64,000 nt of DNA, taken from positions 744,001 to 808,000 of the forward strand of contig NZ_CP084032.1 of assembly GCF_020181655.1 (NCBI RefSeq), in the 5' to 3' direction. A program made the position numbers and the translations under genes. The notes beneath the pieces were generated by a model, which saw only the letters and a program-made list of their open reading frames with translations, was not told the origin of the DNA and searched no databases. How positions within the stretch are numbered: position 1 is the stretch's first letter; each line of letters opens with the position of its first letter. The DNA is from Pectobacterium colocasium. GTDB lineage: Bacteria > Pseudomonadota > Gammaproteobacteria > Enterobacterales > Enterobacteriaceae. This document shows positions 54,579-64,000 of this stretch, piece after piece.

Positions 54579-54972
54579 TCTTCGCGTTTCCTGGCGCATG
54601 CAACTGTTGTCATTGGTTGTACATGGCCTCTTGGTATTGCTCATTCTTCTGGCGCCGTGGCCGGACGGCTATGCATGGCTGTGGCTGTGCCTGGTCACGA
54701 TGGTGATGTTCGGTTTTATCCGTAGCCAAAGGAATATTAAATCCCGACAGGGGGAAATCGTTCTGCTTAGCGAAACGACCCTGAACTGGCGGCAGCAGGA
54801 ATGGCAGATCGTTAAACGACCGTGGTTGCTGAAAAATGGCGTGTTGCTGTCATTGCAGGCCGTTAACGGTAAAGACAGACAACAGCTTTGGCTGGCATCG
54901 GACAGCATGGGCGATGACGAGTGGCGTCACCTGCGTCAGCTTCTTTTGCAGCAGAAAAACTGGGCGAGATAG
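54559..54972 (+). CDS. cptA: YgfX-family inner-membrane protein (CptA)
   Basis: A 137-residue protein with two adjacent membrane segments ([19 protein letters not shown] and [16 protein letters not shown], about 16-52) and a basic cytoplasmic tail. It is the YgfX/CptA partner encoded after sdhE, reported to associate with SdhE and, in E. coli, described as the toxin-like CptA. The long 20-bp overlap with sdhE implies coupling. [19 protein letters not shown] is typical of the family. Confidence 0.9.
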   Translation: MAQWQCDLRVSWRMQLLSLVVHGLLVLLILLAPWPDGYAWLWLCLVTMVMFGFIRSQRNIKSRQGEIVLLSETTLNWRQQEWQIVKRPWLLKNGVLLSLQAVNGKDRQQLWLASDSMGDDEWRHLRQLLLQQKNWAR

Positions 54973-55039
54973 CGGTGCGTTGGAAAGGTTCTTATTCGGT
55001 CACTGTGTGACCGTGCTTTAAAATTGATTGGATATACTG

Positions 55040-55975
55040 ATGACTAAGCCCGCAGTGCAAAAAAATGGTCTGCATCCTCGTAATCGCCATCGCGATCGTT
55101 ATGATTTTCCCGCGCTCAAACAGAGCTACCCTGCGCTGACGCCGTTTGTCACGGTAAATGCCTATGGTGATGAGTCCGTCGACTTCGCCAATCCCGAGGC
55201 GGTGAAAGCGCTGAATCAGGCGTTGTTGCAACACTTTTATCAGATTGAACACTGGACGATTCCAGACGGTTTTCTGTGCCCGCCGATTCCCGGCCGTGCC
55301 GATTACATTCACCATCTGGCTGACTTGCTGGCGGAAGATAACCGCTCGGTGGTACCACGCGAGGCTTCCGTGCTGGATATCGGCTGCGGCGCTAACTGCA
55401 TTTATCCGCTGATTGGGCATCGAGAATACGGCTGGCGTTTTACCGGCAGCGAAATTAATCCACTTGCAATGAAAGCGGCTAATCAGACGATTGAGGCGAA
55501 TCCCGGTTTGAATCGGTCGATTCGCCTGCGTCGTCAGAAAAGCAGCAAAGCGATACTGGCAGGGATTATTCACAAGAACGACACATTTGATGCGGTCATG
55601 TGTAATCCGCCGTTCCATGCGTCCGCGGAAGATGCGCGTCAGGGAACGCAGCGCAAACTGCATAATCTGGGGCTGGATAAGCGCTCACCGCTAAATTTCG
55701 GCGGACAGCAGGATGAGCTGTGGTGTGAAGGCGGCGAGTCGGCGTTTATTGGTCAGATGATCAAGGAGAGCGCCAGTTTTGCCCGTCAGTGCCTGTGGTT
55801 TACGTCGCTGGTATCGCGCAAAGAGAACCTGCCGGAGATTTATCGCGCGCTGGAAGCGGTTGATGCGGAAAAGGTCAGAACCATCGATATGGCGCAAGGC
55901 CAGAAGCAAAGCCGCTTTGTCGCGTGGAGTTTCCTTGATACTGCCGCGCGTACCCGTTGGTTACAAAAGCGCTAA
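55040..55975 (+). CDS. rlmF: 23S rRNA m6A1618 methyltransferase
   Basis: RlmF methylates the N6 of A1618 in 23S rRNA. The 311-residue product from ATG 55040 ([26 protein letters not shown]) shows the family N-terminal basic region. It also has the SAM motif [16 protein letters not shown] (about residue 112) and the catalytic [10 protein letters not shown] (about 190). A TTG-initiated longer frame from 55028 is less likely. In E. coli rlmF (ybiN) lies elsewhere, so its position between cptA and the fldB region differs from E. coli. Confidence 0.92.
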   Translation: MTKPAVQKNGLHPRNRHRDRYDFPALKQSYPALTPFVTVNAYGDESVDFANPEAVKALNQALLQHFYQIEHWTIPDGFLCPPIPGRADYIHHLADLLAEDNRSVVPREASVLDIGCGANCIYPLIGHREYGWRFTGSEINPLAMKAANQTIEANPGLNRSIRLRRQKSSKAILAGIIHKNDTFDAVMCNPPFHASAEDARQGTQRKLHNLGLDKRSPLNFGGQQDELWCEGGESAFIGQMIKESASFARQCLWFTSLVSRKENLPEIYRALEAVDAEKVRTIDMAQGQKQSRFVAWSFLDTAARTRWLQKR

Positions 55976-56044
55976 GCGACTTCCACCTCTACGGATATCA
56001 ATATTCGCGGATGCCGGTCACAACGGTATCCGCGAACGTTTTAC

Positions 56045-56287
56045 TCAACGGTAACCGTATCCGGTTCCTGTTTGACCACCTTCAACGACGTACCCTGAAT
56101 CGCCATAAACACCGCAGCCCGTCGCGTGCGCAATTCGCTGTGCGGTTTCATCAAACCTTGAGAAATCGATAGCGTAGTATTGCGGCACATCGCATTTCCC
56201 GCCCAGATTTCTGGCGTATTCCTGCGTGCCTGTTTGAGCACAACCGGCAAGCAACAACCCTGCGACCGCAATGAGTAACATTTTCAT
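56045..56287 (-). CDS. Small lipoprotein
   Basis: An 80-residue predicted lipoprotein from ATG 56287 (GAGGTAA upstream). The signal peptide MKMLLIAVAGLLLAGCAQ has a clean lipobox LAGC with the acylated cysteine at residue 16, followed by A, which favours outer-membrane sorting. The mature part is about 65 residues with two further cysteines (GGKCDVPQYYAIDFSRFDETAQRIAHATGCGVY), possibly a disulfide. No family is named with confidence. It is convergent with rlmF and lies 29 bp after fldB in the same direction. Confidence 0.78.
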   Translation of the reverse strand: MKMLLIAVAGLLLAGCAQTGTQEYARNLGGKCDVPQYYAIDFSRFDETAQRIAHATGCGVYGDSGYVVEGGQTGTGYGYR

Positions 56288-56315
56288 CGTGCTTACCTCT
56301 GTTGAGTCGTACCGT

Positions 56316-56834
56316 TTACAGTAATGACGCCATTTCTTGCAGGATCTGTTCGCACCACTGTTCCAGCCGTTCATCGCTGAGATCGTATTGGTTCACTTCG
56401 TCCAGCGCCAGCCCGACAAAGTGTTTGCCGTCAGCAGCCAGCGGTTTTGGACTGATGAAATCATAGCCTTCTGTCGGCCAGTACCCAATAAATGTGACAC
56501 CCAGCGGCAGCAGTTGGTCATGCAGCATGCCCAGCGCATCCAGGAACCATTCGCTATAGCCAAGCTGGTCGCCCATACCGTAGAGCGCCACGACTTTTCC
56601 TTTGAGGTTTAGCGTCGCTAATTGACCCCAGATGTTCTCCCAGTCTTCCTGAATCTCTCCGAAATCCCAGGTTGGGATGCCGAGAATCAGCGTACTGTAG
56701 TCTTCAATACGTTGAGGTTCGACATCTTTAATGTTGTGCAGATCCACCAGTTCTTCGCCCAAAATGTCGCGAATTTTTTCCGCCGCCATTTCGGTGTAGC
56801 AGGTGCTTGAGCCGTAAAACAGACCGATTTTCAT
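56316..56834 (-). CDS. fldB: Flavodoxin 2
   Basis: A 172-residue FMN electron carrier. The phosphate-binding loop YGSSTCYTE (residues 8-16), the aromatic [14 protein letters not shown] loop (about 53-66) and [22 protein letters not shown] (about 85-106) are diagnostic for long-chain flavodoxins. WPTEGYDF matches the FldB-specific region. It lies upstream of the xerD region, as fldB does in E. coli. Confidence 0.95.
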   Translation of the reverse strand: MKIGLFYGSSTCYTEMAAEKIRDILGEELVDLHNIKDVEPQRIEDYSTLILGIPTWDFGEIQEDWENIWGQLATLNLKGKVVALYGMGDQLGYSEWFLDALGMLHDQLLPLGVTFIGYWPTEGYDFISPKPLAADGKHFVGLALDEVNQYDLSDERLEQWCEQILQEMASLL

Positions 56835-56996
56835 AGTGAGTGCTTATAAATAATTTTTATCAGTAAGGGCAAGTTCGCCTCAGACCGCAGAGATAACATG
56901 GCGGGCGAATGATGCCGCAGGATGTCGGTATTCTAAAAGGAGAACAGCAGTAAAGAAAGGTGCGGTGAGGGCCGCGGCCCTCACTGAAGGGGAAAT

Positions 56997-58322
56997 TTAT
57001 CCCAGAGACTGGTGACGTGTTTCTCTGGTCGCCAGCAGCGCAATCAGCGTCAGTGACGCCATGGCTGCCAGATAAACGCCGACGTAGAACAGGCCGTAGT
57101 TAGCCGTCAGCCACGCTGCGATATACGGTGCGACCGATGCACCCAGAATTGACGAAACGTTATAGGAGAATGACGCGCCGGTGTAGCGTACTTCCGTCGG
57201 GAACAACTCTGGCAGCAGGGCGCCCATTGGGCCGAATGTCAGCCCCATGATGCTCAGACCCAGCACCAGGAAGCCCATCACCAGCGCCTGATTGCCTGAA
57301 CCAAGCATATAAGGGAACAACATGGCGAAGACGATCATGAGGCAGGTAATCGTAATCATGGTCTTGCGGCGGCCAAAAGCATCCGCCAGATAGCCTGCGA
57401 CCGGCACCATCAGACCAAAGCCAATCACCGCGATCATCAGCATCAACAGGAAGCTGTTACGCGAGAAGCCAAGCCCCTTAGGTTCTGGCGTTGTTCCGTA
57501 CGTCATGGAATAAACGGTCATGATGTAGAACAGCGTGTAGGTCGCCAGCATGATGAAGGTGCCGAGGATCGTGACTTTCATATGTTTGCTAAGCAGCGTG
57601 CCCAGCGGCATACGCACCTGTTTGCCGGCTTTGACCGCTTTGGTAAAGACTGGGGCTTCATGCAGAGAGATACGAACATACAGGCCAACCAGCACCAGTG
57701 CGGCGGACGCGACGAACGGCACGCGCCAGCCCCAACTCATGAACTGCTCTTCCGTCAGCAGCCAGGACAACAGCAGGAAGGTGCCGTTTGCGAAGAAGAA
57801 GCCAATCGGTGCGCCAAGTTGGGGGAACGACCCATACAGCGCACGTTTATGGGACGGGGCATTCTCGGTCGCCAGCAGCGCCGCGCCGCCCCACTCACCG
57901 CCCAGACCCAGCCCCTGACCGAAGCGCGCCAGTGCCAGCAGAATCGGTGCAAAAATCCCAATGGTTTCGTAGGTCGGTAACAGCCCGATCAGAACGGTTG
58001 AAATCCCCATGGTCAGCAGCGAAGCGACCAGCGTAACTTTACGTCCGACGCGGTCGCCGAAGTGACCGAATACTGCCGAACCGATAGGGCGGGCAACAAA
58101 GGCAATCGCAAAGGTCGCTAGCGACTGTAGCGTCGCGGCCGTCGGGTCGCCCTGTGGGAAGAAAATGTGCGGGAAAACCAGCACCGCGGCAGTGGCATAG
58201 ATATAAAAATCGAAAAATTCGATAGCGGTGCCAATGAGTGACGCAACAATCACTTTGTTGCGTGAGTTTACGGGTGGTGCTTCCGCTTCGGCATCGAGAG
58301 TGGGAGTGACGGTGGCTTGCAT
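56997..58322 (-). CDS. yhjE: MHS-family MFS transporter (YhjE)
   Basis: A 441-residue 12-helix transporter of the metabolite:H+ symporter family. It closely follows E. coli YhjE, for example NSRNKVIVASLIGTAIEFFDFYIYATAA at the N-terminus, the loop motif GHFGDRVGRK and LGLGGEWGGAALLATENAP. The substrate is unknown; related MHS members carry organic acids or osmolytes. In E. coli yhjE is far from xerD, so this placement is a local difference. It is divergent from xerD. Confidence 0.9.
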   Translation of the reverse strand: MQATVTPTLDAEAEAPPVNSRNKVIVASLIGTAIEFFDFYIYATAAVLVFPHIFFPQGDPTAATLQSLATFAIAFVARPIGSAVFGHFGDRVGRKVTLVASLLTMGISTVLIGLLPTYETIGIFAPILLALARFGQGLGLGGEWGGAALLATENAPSHKRALYGSFPQLGAPIGFFFANGTFLLLSWLLTEEQFMSWGWRVPFVASAALVLVGLYVRISLHEAPVFTKAVKAGKQVRMPLGTLLSKHMKVTILGTFIMLATYTLFYIMTVYSMTYGTTPEPKGLGFSRNSFLLMLMIAVIGFGLMVPVAGYLADAFGRRKTMITITCLMIVFAMLFPYMLGSGNQALVMGFLVLGLSIMGLTFGPMGALLPELFPTEVRYTGASFSYNVSSILGASVAPYIAAWLTANYGLFYVGVYLAAMASLTLIALLATRETRHQSLG

Positions 58323-58651
58323 AATGTTTCTTTATTTTAACAACACGAACAGCCATTCTACGCACAGAAAAATCGGCTTTTCAACGTTGATTGAGTAAGG
58401 TCAATGCCAGTCGGCACGCGGCTTCAAGGAGCCTGTTCCGATATATTATCGATACATAAAATATAATGTGCCACAGCCTTATTTTTGCCGGAGAATGTTA
58501 TGGCGATGTTGAGGTTCACGGAATATGTGATATCGCACACAATTCTGTTTGCGTGAGAATACGGTCTTGATGAGGATGTAAAGTCGTCGCTTCATCGGCA
58601 TACTATTGCCAATCAATAAAGGGGTGCCAATCAGTAAAGAGGGACACGGCG
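58323..58651. other. Intergenic region between yhjE and xerD
   Basis: No gene is supported. The only structure seen is an 18-bp tandem duplication, TGCCAATCAATAAAGGGG and TGCCAATCAGTAAAGAGG, at 58606-58641. The second copy supplies the GAGG ribosome site for xerD. The upstream half is AT-rich and probably holds the promoters. Confidence 0.6.
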
Positions 58652-59551
58652 ATGCAAGAACACGATCAGGCACTTATCGAGCAGTTTCTCGATGCGCTGT
58701 GGCTGGAAAGAAATCTGGCCGAGAATACGCTAGCGTCTTATCGGTTGGATTTGCGAACGCTCGCGGAATGGCTTGCACACCATGATAACGCTTTATTGCA
58801 GGCGCAGGCGCTCGATCTTCAGGCGTTTCTCGCCGATAGGGTTGATGGCGGTTACAAAGCGACCAGCTCGGCCCGTTTGTTGAGCGCAATGCGTCGCTTC
58901 TTCCAGTACCTTTATCGGGAAAAGCGGCGCAGCGATGACCCTAGCGCGGTGTTATCGTCCCCGAAACTGCCGCAGCGTTTACCCAAGGATTTGAGCGAGG
59001 CGCAGGTGGATGCGTTGCTCAACGCGCCAAGCATTGAACAACCGCTGGAATTACGCGATAAGGCCATGCTTGAGGTATTGTATGCGACGGGGCTGCGTGT
59101 TTCCGAACTGGTCGGTTTGACGATAAGCGATGTCAGCCTGCGGCAGGGCGTGGTGCGCGTGCTGGGGAAAGGGAATAAAGAACGGCTGGTGCCGCTCGGT
59201 GAAGAAGCGGTGTACTGGATCGAGTATTATCTGGAACATGGTCGCCCGTGGCTGCTGAATGGGCAAACGCTGGATGTGCTGTTTCCCAGCAGTCGCGCAC
59301 GGCAAATGACGCGCCAGACGTTCTGGCATCGCATCAAGCATTATGCGGTACTGGCGTCCATCGACAGCGAAAAGCTCTCGCCGCACGTCTTGCGCCACGC
59401 GTTTGCGACCCATTTATTGAACCACGGCGCGGATTTACGGGTCGTACAGATGCTCTTGGGGCACAGCGATCTTTCCACGACGCAGATTTACACCCATGTG
59501 GCGACGGAGCGGCTGAAGCAGCTTCACCAGCAGCACCATCCGCGCGCCTAG
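58652..59551 (+). CDS. xerD: Site-specific tyrosine recombinase XerD
   Basis: XerD acts with XerC at dif to resolve chromosome dimers at the FtsK septum. The 299-residue chain has the N-terminal SAM-like core-binding domain (about 1-90) and the catalytic domain with the tyrosine-recombinase residues. These are Arg in ATGLRVSELVGL (about 148), His-x-x-Arg in LSPHVLRHAFATHLL (about 244-247), His in LLGHSDLSTTQIY (about 270) and the nucleophile Tyr in QIYTHV (about 279). It leads xerD-dsbC-recJ, as in E. coli. Confidence 0.96.
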   Translation: MQEHDQALIEQFLDALWLERNLAENTLASYRLDLRTLAEWLAHHDNALLQAQALDLQAFLADRVDGGYKATSSARLLSAMRRFFQYLYREKRRSDDPSAVLSSPKLPQRLPKDLSEAQVDALLNAPSIEQPLELRDKAMLEVLYATGLRVSELVGLTISDVSLRQGVVRVLGKGNKERLVPLGEEAVYWIEYYLEHGRPWLLNGQTLDVLFPSSRARQMTRQTFWHRIKHYAVLASIDSEKLSPHVLRHAFATHLLNHGADLRVVQMLLGHSDLSTTQIYTHVATERLKQLHQQHHPRA

Positions 59552-59692
59552 GGGATAGCGTAACCAATCGAATCATTATACAGAGTAACAGGATGTTATC
59601 TGGCTGGCGGGATTTCCCGCTTACTATCACGGCGCATCGTTGTTACAAGCGATTTGCTGCGGACAATGTTGCGAAAACACAGGATTGATGAA

Positions 59693-60409
59693 ATGAAAAA
59701 AGGGTTATTACTGCTTTCTTTACTGGTCGCGACGGCAACCAATTTTGCCCACGCCGATGATGCCGCGATCAAACAGACGTTGACGCGTCTGGATATGCAG
59801 GGGGCGGAAATCCTGCCTTCGCCGATGGCGGGTATGAAAACCGTGATTACCGACAGCGGCGTGCTGTATATCAGCGAAGACGGCAAACATTTGCTGCAAG
59901 GCCCGCTTTATGACGTGAGCGGCACCATGCCGGTCAACACCACCAATAAGATCCTGATCGGCAAGATGGATGCGCTACAGGAACAGATGATTGTTTATAA
60001 AGCCGCACAGGAAAAACACGTTATTACCGTTTTCACCGACATCACCTGCGGCTATTGCCACAAATTGCATGAGCAGATGAAAGATTACAACGCGCTGGGC
60101 ATTACCGTGCGCTATCTGGCTTTCCCGCGTCAGGGTATGAAATCGCCAGCCGCGAAAGATATGCAGTCCATCTGGTGCGTGGCCGATCGCAACAAAGCGT
60201 TTGATAGCGCGATGAAGGGCGACGCGATCTCGCCAGCAACGTGTAAAACCGATATCGCCGCGCATTATCAACTGGGCATACAGTTTGGCGTGCAGGGGAC
60301 TCCTGCCATCGTGCTGCAAGACGGTTTGGTTGTGCCGGGATACCAGGGGCCGAAAGAAATGCTGGCGATGCTGGAAGCACATAAAGCCTCCCAGAAAACC
60401 GGCGGTTAA
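59693..60409 (+). CDS. dsbC: Periplasmic protein disulfide isomerase DsbC
   Basis: A 238-residue exported isomerase that corrects wrong disulfides and is kept reduced by DsbD. ATG 59693 gives a typical signal peptide (MKKGLLLLSLLVATATNFAHA). The N-terminal dimerisation domain (about 22-85) contains SPMAGMKTVITDSGVLYISEDGKH. The thioredoxin-like domain has the active site TDITCGYCHKLHEQM (about 117-131) and the cis-proline GVQGTPAIVL. It lies between xerD and recJ; recJ starts 7 bp after its stop. Confidence 0.96.
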   Translation: MKKGLLLLSLLVATATNFAHADDAAIKQTLTRLDMQGAEILPSPMAGMKTVITDSGVLYISEDGKHLLQGPLYDVSGTMPVNTTNKILIGKMDALQEQMIVYKAAQEKHVITVFTDITCGYCHKLHEQMKDYNALGITVRYLAFPRQGMKSPAAKDMQSIWCVADRNKAFDSAMKGDAISPATCKTDIAAHYQLGIQFGVQGTPAIVLQDGLVVPGYQGPKEMLAMLEAHKASQKTGG

Positions 60410-60415
60410 TGCTAC

Positions 60416-62179
60416 GTGGATATGATTACCCAACTCCGTCGGCGTCCGCTGGCGGAGGACATTGATTTACCCGATACCGTTCCGCCTTTGCTGCGCCGCC
60501 TCTATGCACAGCGCGGTGTGAAAGGTGCACAGGAGCTGGAACGTAGCCTGAGCGGTTTGCTCAATTACCGATTGTTAAGCGGGATTGATAAAGCGGTCGA
60601 TTTGCTGCAACAGACACTGGCCGAGAAGCGTTGCATGGTCATCGTTGGCGATTTTGATGCCGATGGTGCCACCAGTACCGCGCTCACCGTACTGGCACTG
60701 CGCAGCATGGGTGCCGTGAATGTGAAATATCTGGTGCCGAACCGTTTTGAAGACGGCTACGGGCTAAGCCCGGAAGTAGTGGCGCAGGCCGCCACGCTGG
60801 GTGCAGAAGTGATTGTGACCGTGGATAACGGGATTTCTTCTCACGCGGGTGTCGAAGATGCCCATCGGCGTGGTATTGCCGTGCTGGTGACCGATCACCA
60901 TCTGCCGGGTGACATTCTGCCTGCCGCTGACGCCATGATTAACCCTAATCTGCCTGACTGTCAGTTTCCCTCCAAGGCGCTGGCGGGCGTGGGCGTCGCG
61001 TTTTACCTAATGATGGCGCTGTTTGTGCGCCTGCGTGATAGCGACTGGTTTACGCAACCCTGGTTTATGCAACAGGGGCTGGCGAAGCCGAACCTCACCG
61101 AATTACTGGATCTGGTCGCGCTGGGTACGGTCGCTGACGTGGTGCCGCTGGATGCGAATAACCGAATTCTGGTTGCGCAGGGGCTGAACCGCATTCGTGC
61201 GGGCGAATGCCGTCCGGGTATTCGGGCGCTGCTGGAAGTGGCGAATCGCGATGCCAGCCAACTGGTCGCCAGCGATTTAGGCTTTGCGCTTGGGCCACGG
61301 CTGAACGCCGCGGGTCGGTTGGATGATATGACGGTTGGCGTTGAGCTGTTATTGAGTGACGATATTACTCAGGCGCGCATGCTGGCCAATGATTTAGATG
61401 CGCTGAATCAGGACAGGCGGGAGATCGAGCAGGGGATGCAGGCAGAAGCGTTGCGCCTGTGTGAATCGCTGGAGCGCACCCGCACCGAACTGCCTTACGG
61501 ATTGGCGATGTACCACCCGGAATGGCATCAGGGCGTCGTCGGTATTCTGGCTTCGCGCATTAAAGAACGTTTTCATCGCCCAGTGATTGCCTTTGCTCCC
61601 GCGGGCGACGGCATGCTGAAAGGGTCAGGGCGTTCCATTGCTGGCTTGCATCTGCGCGATGCGCTGGAACGGCTGGATACGCTGTATCCCGGAATGATAC
61701 AGAAATTCGGCGGGCATGCGATGGCAGCAGGACTATCGTTGCATGAAGATCGGTTTGAGGATTTCCGTCAGCGCTTCGGCGAACTGGTTGGCGAATGGCT
61801 CGATCCGTCTCAGCTTGAAGGCGTCGTCTGGTCTGATGGTGAGCTGGTGCTGCCGGAACTGGATTTGCTCTCAACGGCAGAAATGTTGCGTTACGCGGGG
61901 CCGTGGGGTCAGTCATTCCCCGAACCGACGTTCGATGGCTGCTTCCGTATTCTGCAACCCCGCCTACTCAAAGAACGGCATTTGAAAGCGATGTTTGAAC
62001 CGATCGGTGCAACAGGTCAGGTGCCGCTGTTAGATGGCATCGCGTTTAATGTCGATACTACCCTCTGGCCGGATCCGAGTATCAAAGAAGTGGAAATGGT
62101 GTACCGATTGGATATTAACGAATTTCGCGGTAAACGTTCGGTGCAACTGTTGATTCAACATCTGTGGCCGCGTGCGTGA
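60416..62179 (+). CDS. recJ: Single-stranded-DNA exonuclease RecJ
   Basis: RecJ is a 5'-3' single-strand exonuclease used in RecF-pathway recombination and mismatch repair. The 587-residue product starts at GTG 60416 (ATG 60422 is an alternative); neither has a strong ribosome site, which fits the low expression known for recJ. DHH-family motifs are intact: VVGDFDADGATSTAL-type IVGDFDADGATST (about residue 78), VDNGISSHAG, VTDHHLPGD (DHH, about 160) and the GSGRS/GGHAMAAG motif in the DHHA1 domain (about 405-440). It starts 7 bp after dsbC, so it is probably coupled to it. Confidence 0.96.
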   Translation: MDMITQLRRRPLAEDIDLPDTVPPLLRRLYAQRGVKGAQELERSLSGLLNYRLLSGIDKAVDLLQQTLAEKRCMVIVGDFDADGATSTALTVLALRSMGAVNVKYLVPNRFEDGYGLSPEVVAQAATLGAEVIVTVDNGISSHAGVEDAHRRGIAVLVTDHHLPGDILPAADAMINPNLPDCQFPSKALAGVGVAFYLMMALFVRLRDSDWFTQPWFMQQGLAKPNLTELLDLVALGTVADVVPLDANNRILVAQGLNRIRAGECRPGIRALLEVANRDASQLVASDLGFALGPRLNAAGRLDDMTVGVELLLSDDITQARMLANDLDALNQDRREIEQGMQAEALRLCESLERTRTELPYGLAMYHPEWHQGVVGILASRIKERFHRPVIAFAPAGDGMLKGSGRSIAGLHLRDALERLDTLYPGMIQKFGGHAMAAGLSLHEDRFEDFRQRFGELVGEWLDPSQLEGVVWSDGELVLPELDLLSTAEMLRYAGPWGQSFPEPTFDGCFRILQPRLLKERHLKAMFEPIGATGQVPLLDGIAFNVDTTLWPDPSIKEVEMVYRLDINEFRGKRSVQLLIQHLWPRA

Positions 62180-62285
62180 ACGGAATACGGCGGGCAGAAA
62201 GTCTATAAACTGAGCCTTTTATCCGCTAGAATGGCGGGTTACACCATTCCGTTGTCAACGACTTAACGTAAGAATATAAAAAATC

Positions 62286-63384
62286 ATGTTTGAAATTAAT
62301 CCGGTAAAAAACCGCATTCAGGACCTGTCTGAACGTAGTGCCGTTCTTAGGGGGTATCTTTGACTATGATGCCAAGAAAGAACGCCTCGAAGAAGTAAAC
62401 GCCGAACTGGAACAGCCTGATGTCTGGAATGAGCCTGAACGCGCTCAGGCATTAGGAAAAGAACGCTCCTCGCTGGAAGCCATCGTAGACACCATCGATC
62501 AACTGACTCAGGGTCTGGAAGATGTGGCTGGTCTGCTTGAGCTCGCGGTGGAAGAAGAAGACGAAGATACGTTTAATGAAACGTCGGTAGAACTGGACGC
62601 GCTGGAAAATAAATTAGGCCAGCTCGAATTCCGTCGCATGTTCTCCGGCCAGTACGACAGTGCGGATTGCTACCTGGATATTCAGGCAGGTTCTGGCGGT
62701 ACAGAAGCGCAGGACTGGGCCAGCATGCTGGTGCGTATGTACCTGCGTTGGGCGGAAGCCAAAGGGTTTAAAACCGAAATTATTGAAGAGTCAGACGGTG
62801 ACGTGGCCGGTACGAAATCCGCCACCATCAAGATCATCGGTGACTATGCGTTTGGCTGGCTGCGTACCGAAACCGGTGTACACCGTCTGGTACGTAAGAG
62901 CCCGTTCGATTCCGGCGGCCGCCGCCACACCTCATTCAGTTCCGCGTTCGTCTACCCGGAAGTTGAGGACGATATCGATATCGAAATCAATCCGGCCGAC
63001 CTGCGTATTGACGTTTACCGTGCCTCCGGTGCGGGTGGTCAGCACGTTAACCGGACAGAATCTGCGGTGCGTATTACCCACATGCCTACCGGTATTGTCA
63101 CGCAATGTCAGAACGATCGTTCCCAGCATAAAAACAAAGATCAGGCGATGAAACAGCTGAAAGCCAAGCTGTATGAGTTTGAGATGCAAAAGAAAAATGC
63201 TGAAAAACAGGCGATGGAAGACAACAAATCTGATATCGGCTGGGGTAGCCAGATTCGTTCTTATGTTCTGGATGATTCGCGCATCAAAGATTTACGTACC
63301 GGAGTGGAAACACGTAACACTCAGGCCGTACTGGATGGCGATCTGGACAAATTTATTGAAGCAAGTTTAAAAGCGGGGTTATAA
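62286..63384 (+). CDS. prfB: Peptide chain release factor 2 (programmed +1 frameshift)
   Basis: RF2 releases peptides at UGA and UAA codons. Translation starts at ATG 62286 ([25 protein letters not shown]), meets an in-frame TGA at 62361-62363 and continues in the +1 frame from GAC at 62362 to 63384. The total is about 365 residues. The internal SD-like AGGGGG and the slippery CTT-TGA-C are present. The catalytic GGQ lies in [18 protein letters not shown] (about residue 250) and the recognition motif SPF in [10 protein letters not shown]. Read as a single uninterrupted frame the gene would look truncated at its 5' end, starting at 62338. lysS follows after 8 bp. Confidence 0.97.
62346..62364 (+). 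promoter_or_regulatory. prfB: RF2 autoregulatory frameshift site
   Basis: CTTAGGGGGTATCTTTGAC: the AGGGGG anti-SD pairing site, then CTT-TGA-C. When RF2 is scarce the ribosome slips +1 at CTT over the poor UGA-C stop. Matches the E. coli signal. Confidence 0.95.
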
Positions 63385-63392
63385 GAATTCAC

Positions 63393-64000
63393 ATGGCTGA
63401 ATCACAATCACAGGGTGCCGATCAGGCGCAGGATCTGAATAACGAATTAAAAACGCGTCGTGAAAAGCTGGTAGCGCTGCGTGAAACCGGGATCGCATTC
63501 CCGAATGATTTCCGCCGTGACAACACGTCCGATCGTCTGCACGCTGAGTTCGATGGTAAAGAGAACGAAGAGCTGGAAGAACTGGGCGTTGAAGTGACCG
63601 TGGCGGGCCGTATGATGACCCGTCGCATCATGGGTAAAGCCTCTTTCGTGACCTTGCAGGACGTCGGTGGCCGTATTCAGCTGTATGTTTCCCGCGACGA
63701 TCTGGCGGAAGGCATCTATAACGAGCAGTTCAAAAAATGGGATTTGGGCGATATTCTGGGCGCGCGCGGTAAGCTGTTCAAAACCAAAACGGGCGAACTG
63801 TCCATCCACTGTACCGAACTGCGTCTGCTGACCAAAGCGCTGCGCCCGCTGCCGGATAAATTCCACGGTCTGGCCGATCAGGAAACCCGTTACCGTCAGC
63901 GCTATCTGGATCTGATCGCTAACGATGAATCTCGCAATACCTTCCGTATTCGTTCCAAAGTGATGGCGGCGATCCGTAGCTTCATGGTCGATCACGGCTT
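63393..64000 (+). CDS. lysS: Lysyl-tRNA synthetase, N-terminal part
   Basis: Begins at ATG 63393 ([26 protein letters not shown]) and runs off the end of the window, giving about 202 of roughly 505 residues. LysS charges tRNA-Lys. The N-terminal OB-fold anticodon-binding domain is complete ([40 protein letters not shown]) and the class II motif 1 region ([19 protein letters not shown]) has begun. It directly follows prfB, the conserved prfB-lysS operon. Confidence 0.96.
   Translation, partial: MAESQSQGADQAQDLNNELKTRREKLVALRETGIAFPNDFRRDNTSDRLHAEFDGKENEELEELGVEVTVAGRMMTRRIMGKASFVTLQDVGGRIQLYVSRDDLAEGIYNEQFKKWDLGDILGARGKLFKTKTGELSIHCTELRLLTKALRPLPDKFHGLADQETRYRQRYLDLIANDESRNTFRIRSKVMAAIRSFMVDHG

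Overview
The window is chromosomal DNA from an enterobacterium, most likely Pectobacterium or a close soft-rot relative. The housekeeping proteins (DeoABD, RimI, HolD, RsmC, GcvTHP, TrhA/YqfA, YgfZ, SdhE, FldB, XerD, DsbC, RecJ, RF2, LysS) closely resemble E. coli sequences known from memory. The accessory genes (butanediol genes, a srfABC-type cluster, ERIC-like repeats, GpdQ) fit a plant-associated Pectobacteriaceae member. The genus is an inference.

Layout. 1-2800: end of the deo nucleoside operon (deoA partial, deoB, deoD). 2840-8841: minus-strand iron-uptake locus (FecI-type sigma factor, FecR, TonB receptor with signalling domain, ABC exporter) behind a Fur-like box. 9004-13731: secreted discoidin-domain protein, rimI-holD, rsmC, an aldo/keto reductase divergent from a LysR regulator. 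13773-14263: three tandem tRNA-Leu(CAG) genes behind a stable-RNA promoter. 14384-18291: small Fur-box-linked membrane protein, then alsR divergent from budA-budB (acetoin synthesis). 18320-19626: an IS10-like element.

20278-36807 is the notable region: two lipoproteins and nine tightly packed, partly overlapping genes. In order they are a membrane-anchored TerD-domain protein, SrfA, SrfB (Hsp70/actin-type ATPase fold), SrfC (P-loop GTPase-like, with NPF/DPF repeats), a membrane protein with a helical-repeat-like tail, a periplasmic vWA protein, a LolD-like ATPase, an FtsX/MacB-like permease, and a periplasmic SUMF1-fold protein without the usual cysteines. Together they look like a trans-envelope machine: cytoplasmic NTPases, bitopic membrane proteins, periplasmic binding modules, an ABC motor and outer-membrane lipoproteins. 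The name 'virulence effector' fits this poorly.

37290-64000 returns to conserved backbone: gcvTHP; a phosphate-starvation-type operon (ugpAE-like permeases, gpdQ, ugpC-like ATPase, ugpB-like binding protein) behind three 11-bp-spaced Pho-box repeats; a GH36 alpha-galactosidase with its LacI regulator and paired operators; an HD hydrolase; trhA behind a FabR-like operator; ygfZ, sdhE-cptA, rlmF, a small lipoprotein, fldB, yhjE, xerD-dsbC-recJ, prfB with its programmed frameshift, and the start of lysS. In E. coli the deo/rimI/leu block and the gcv/xerD/lysS block are far apart, so the Srf island and the IS lie at a synteny junction relative to E. coli.
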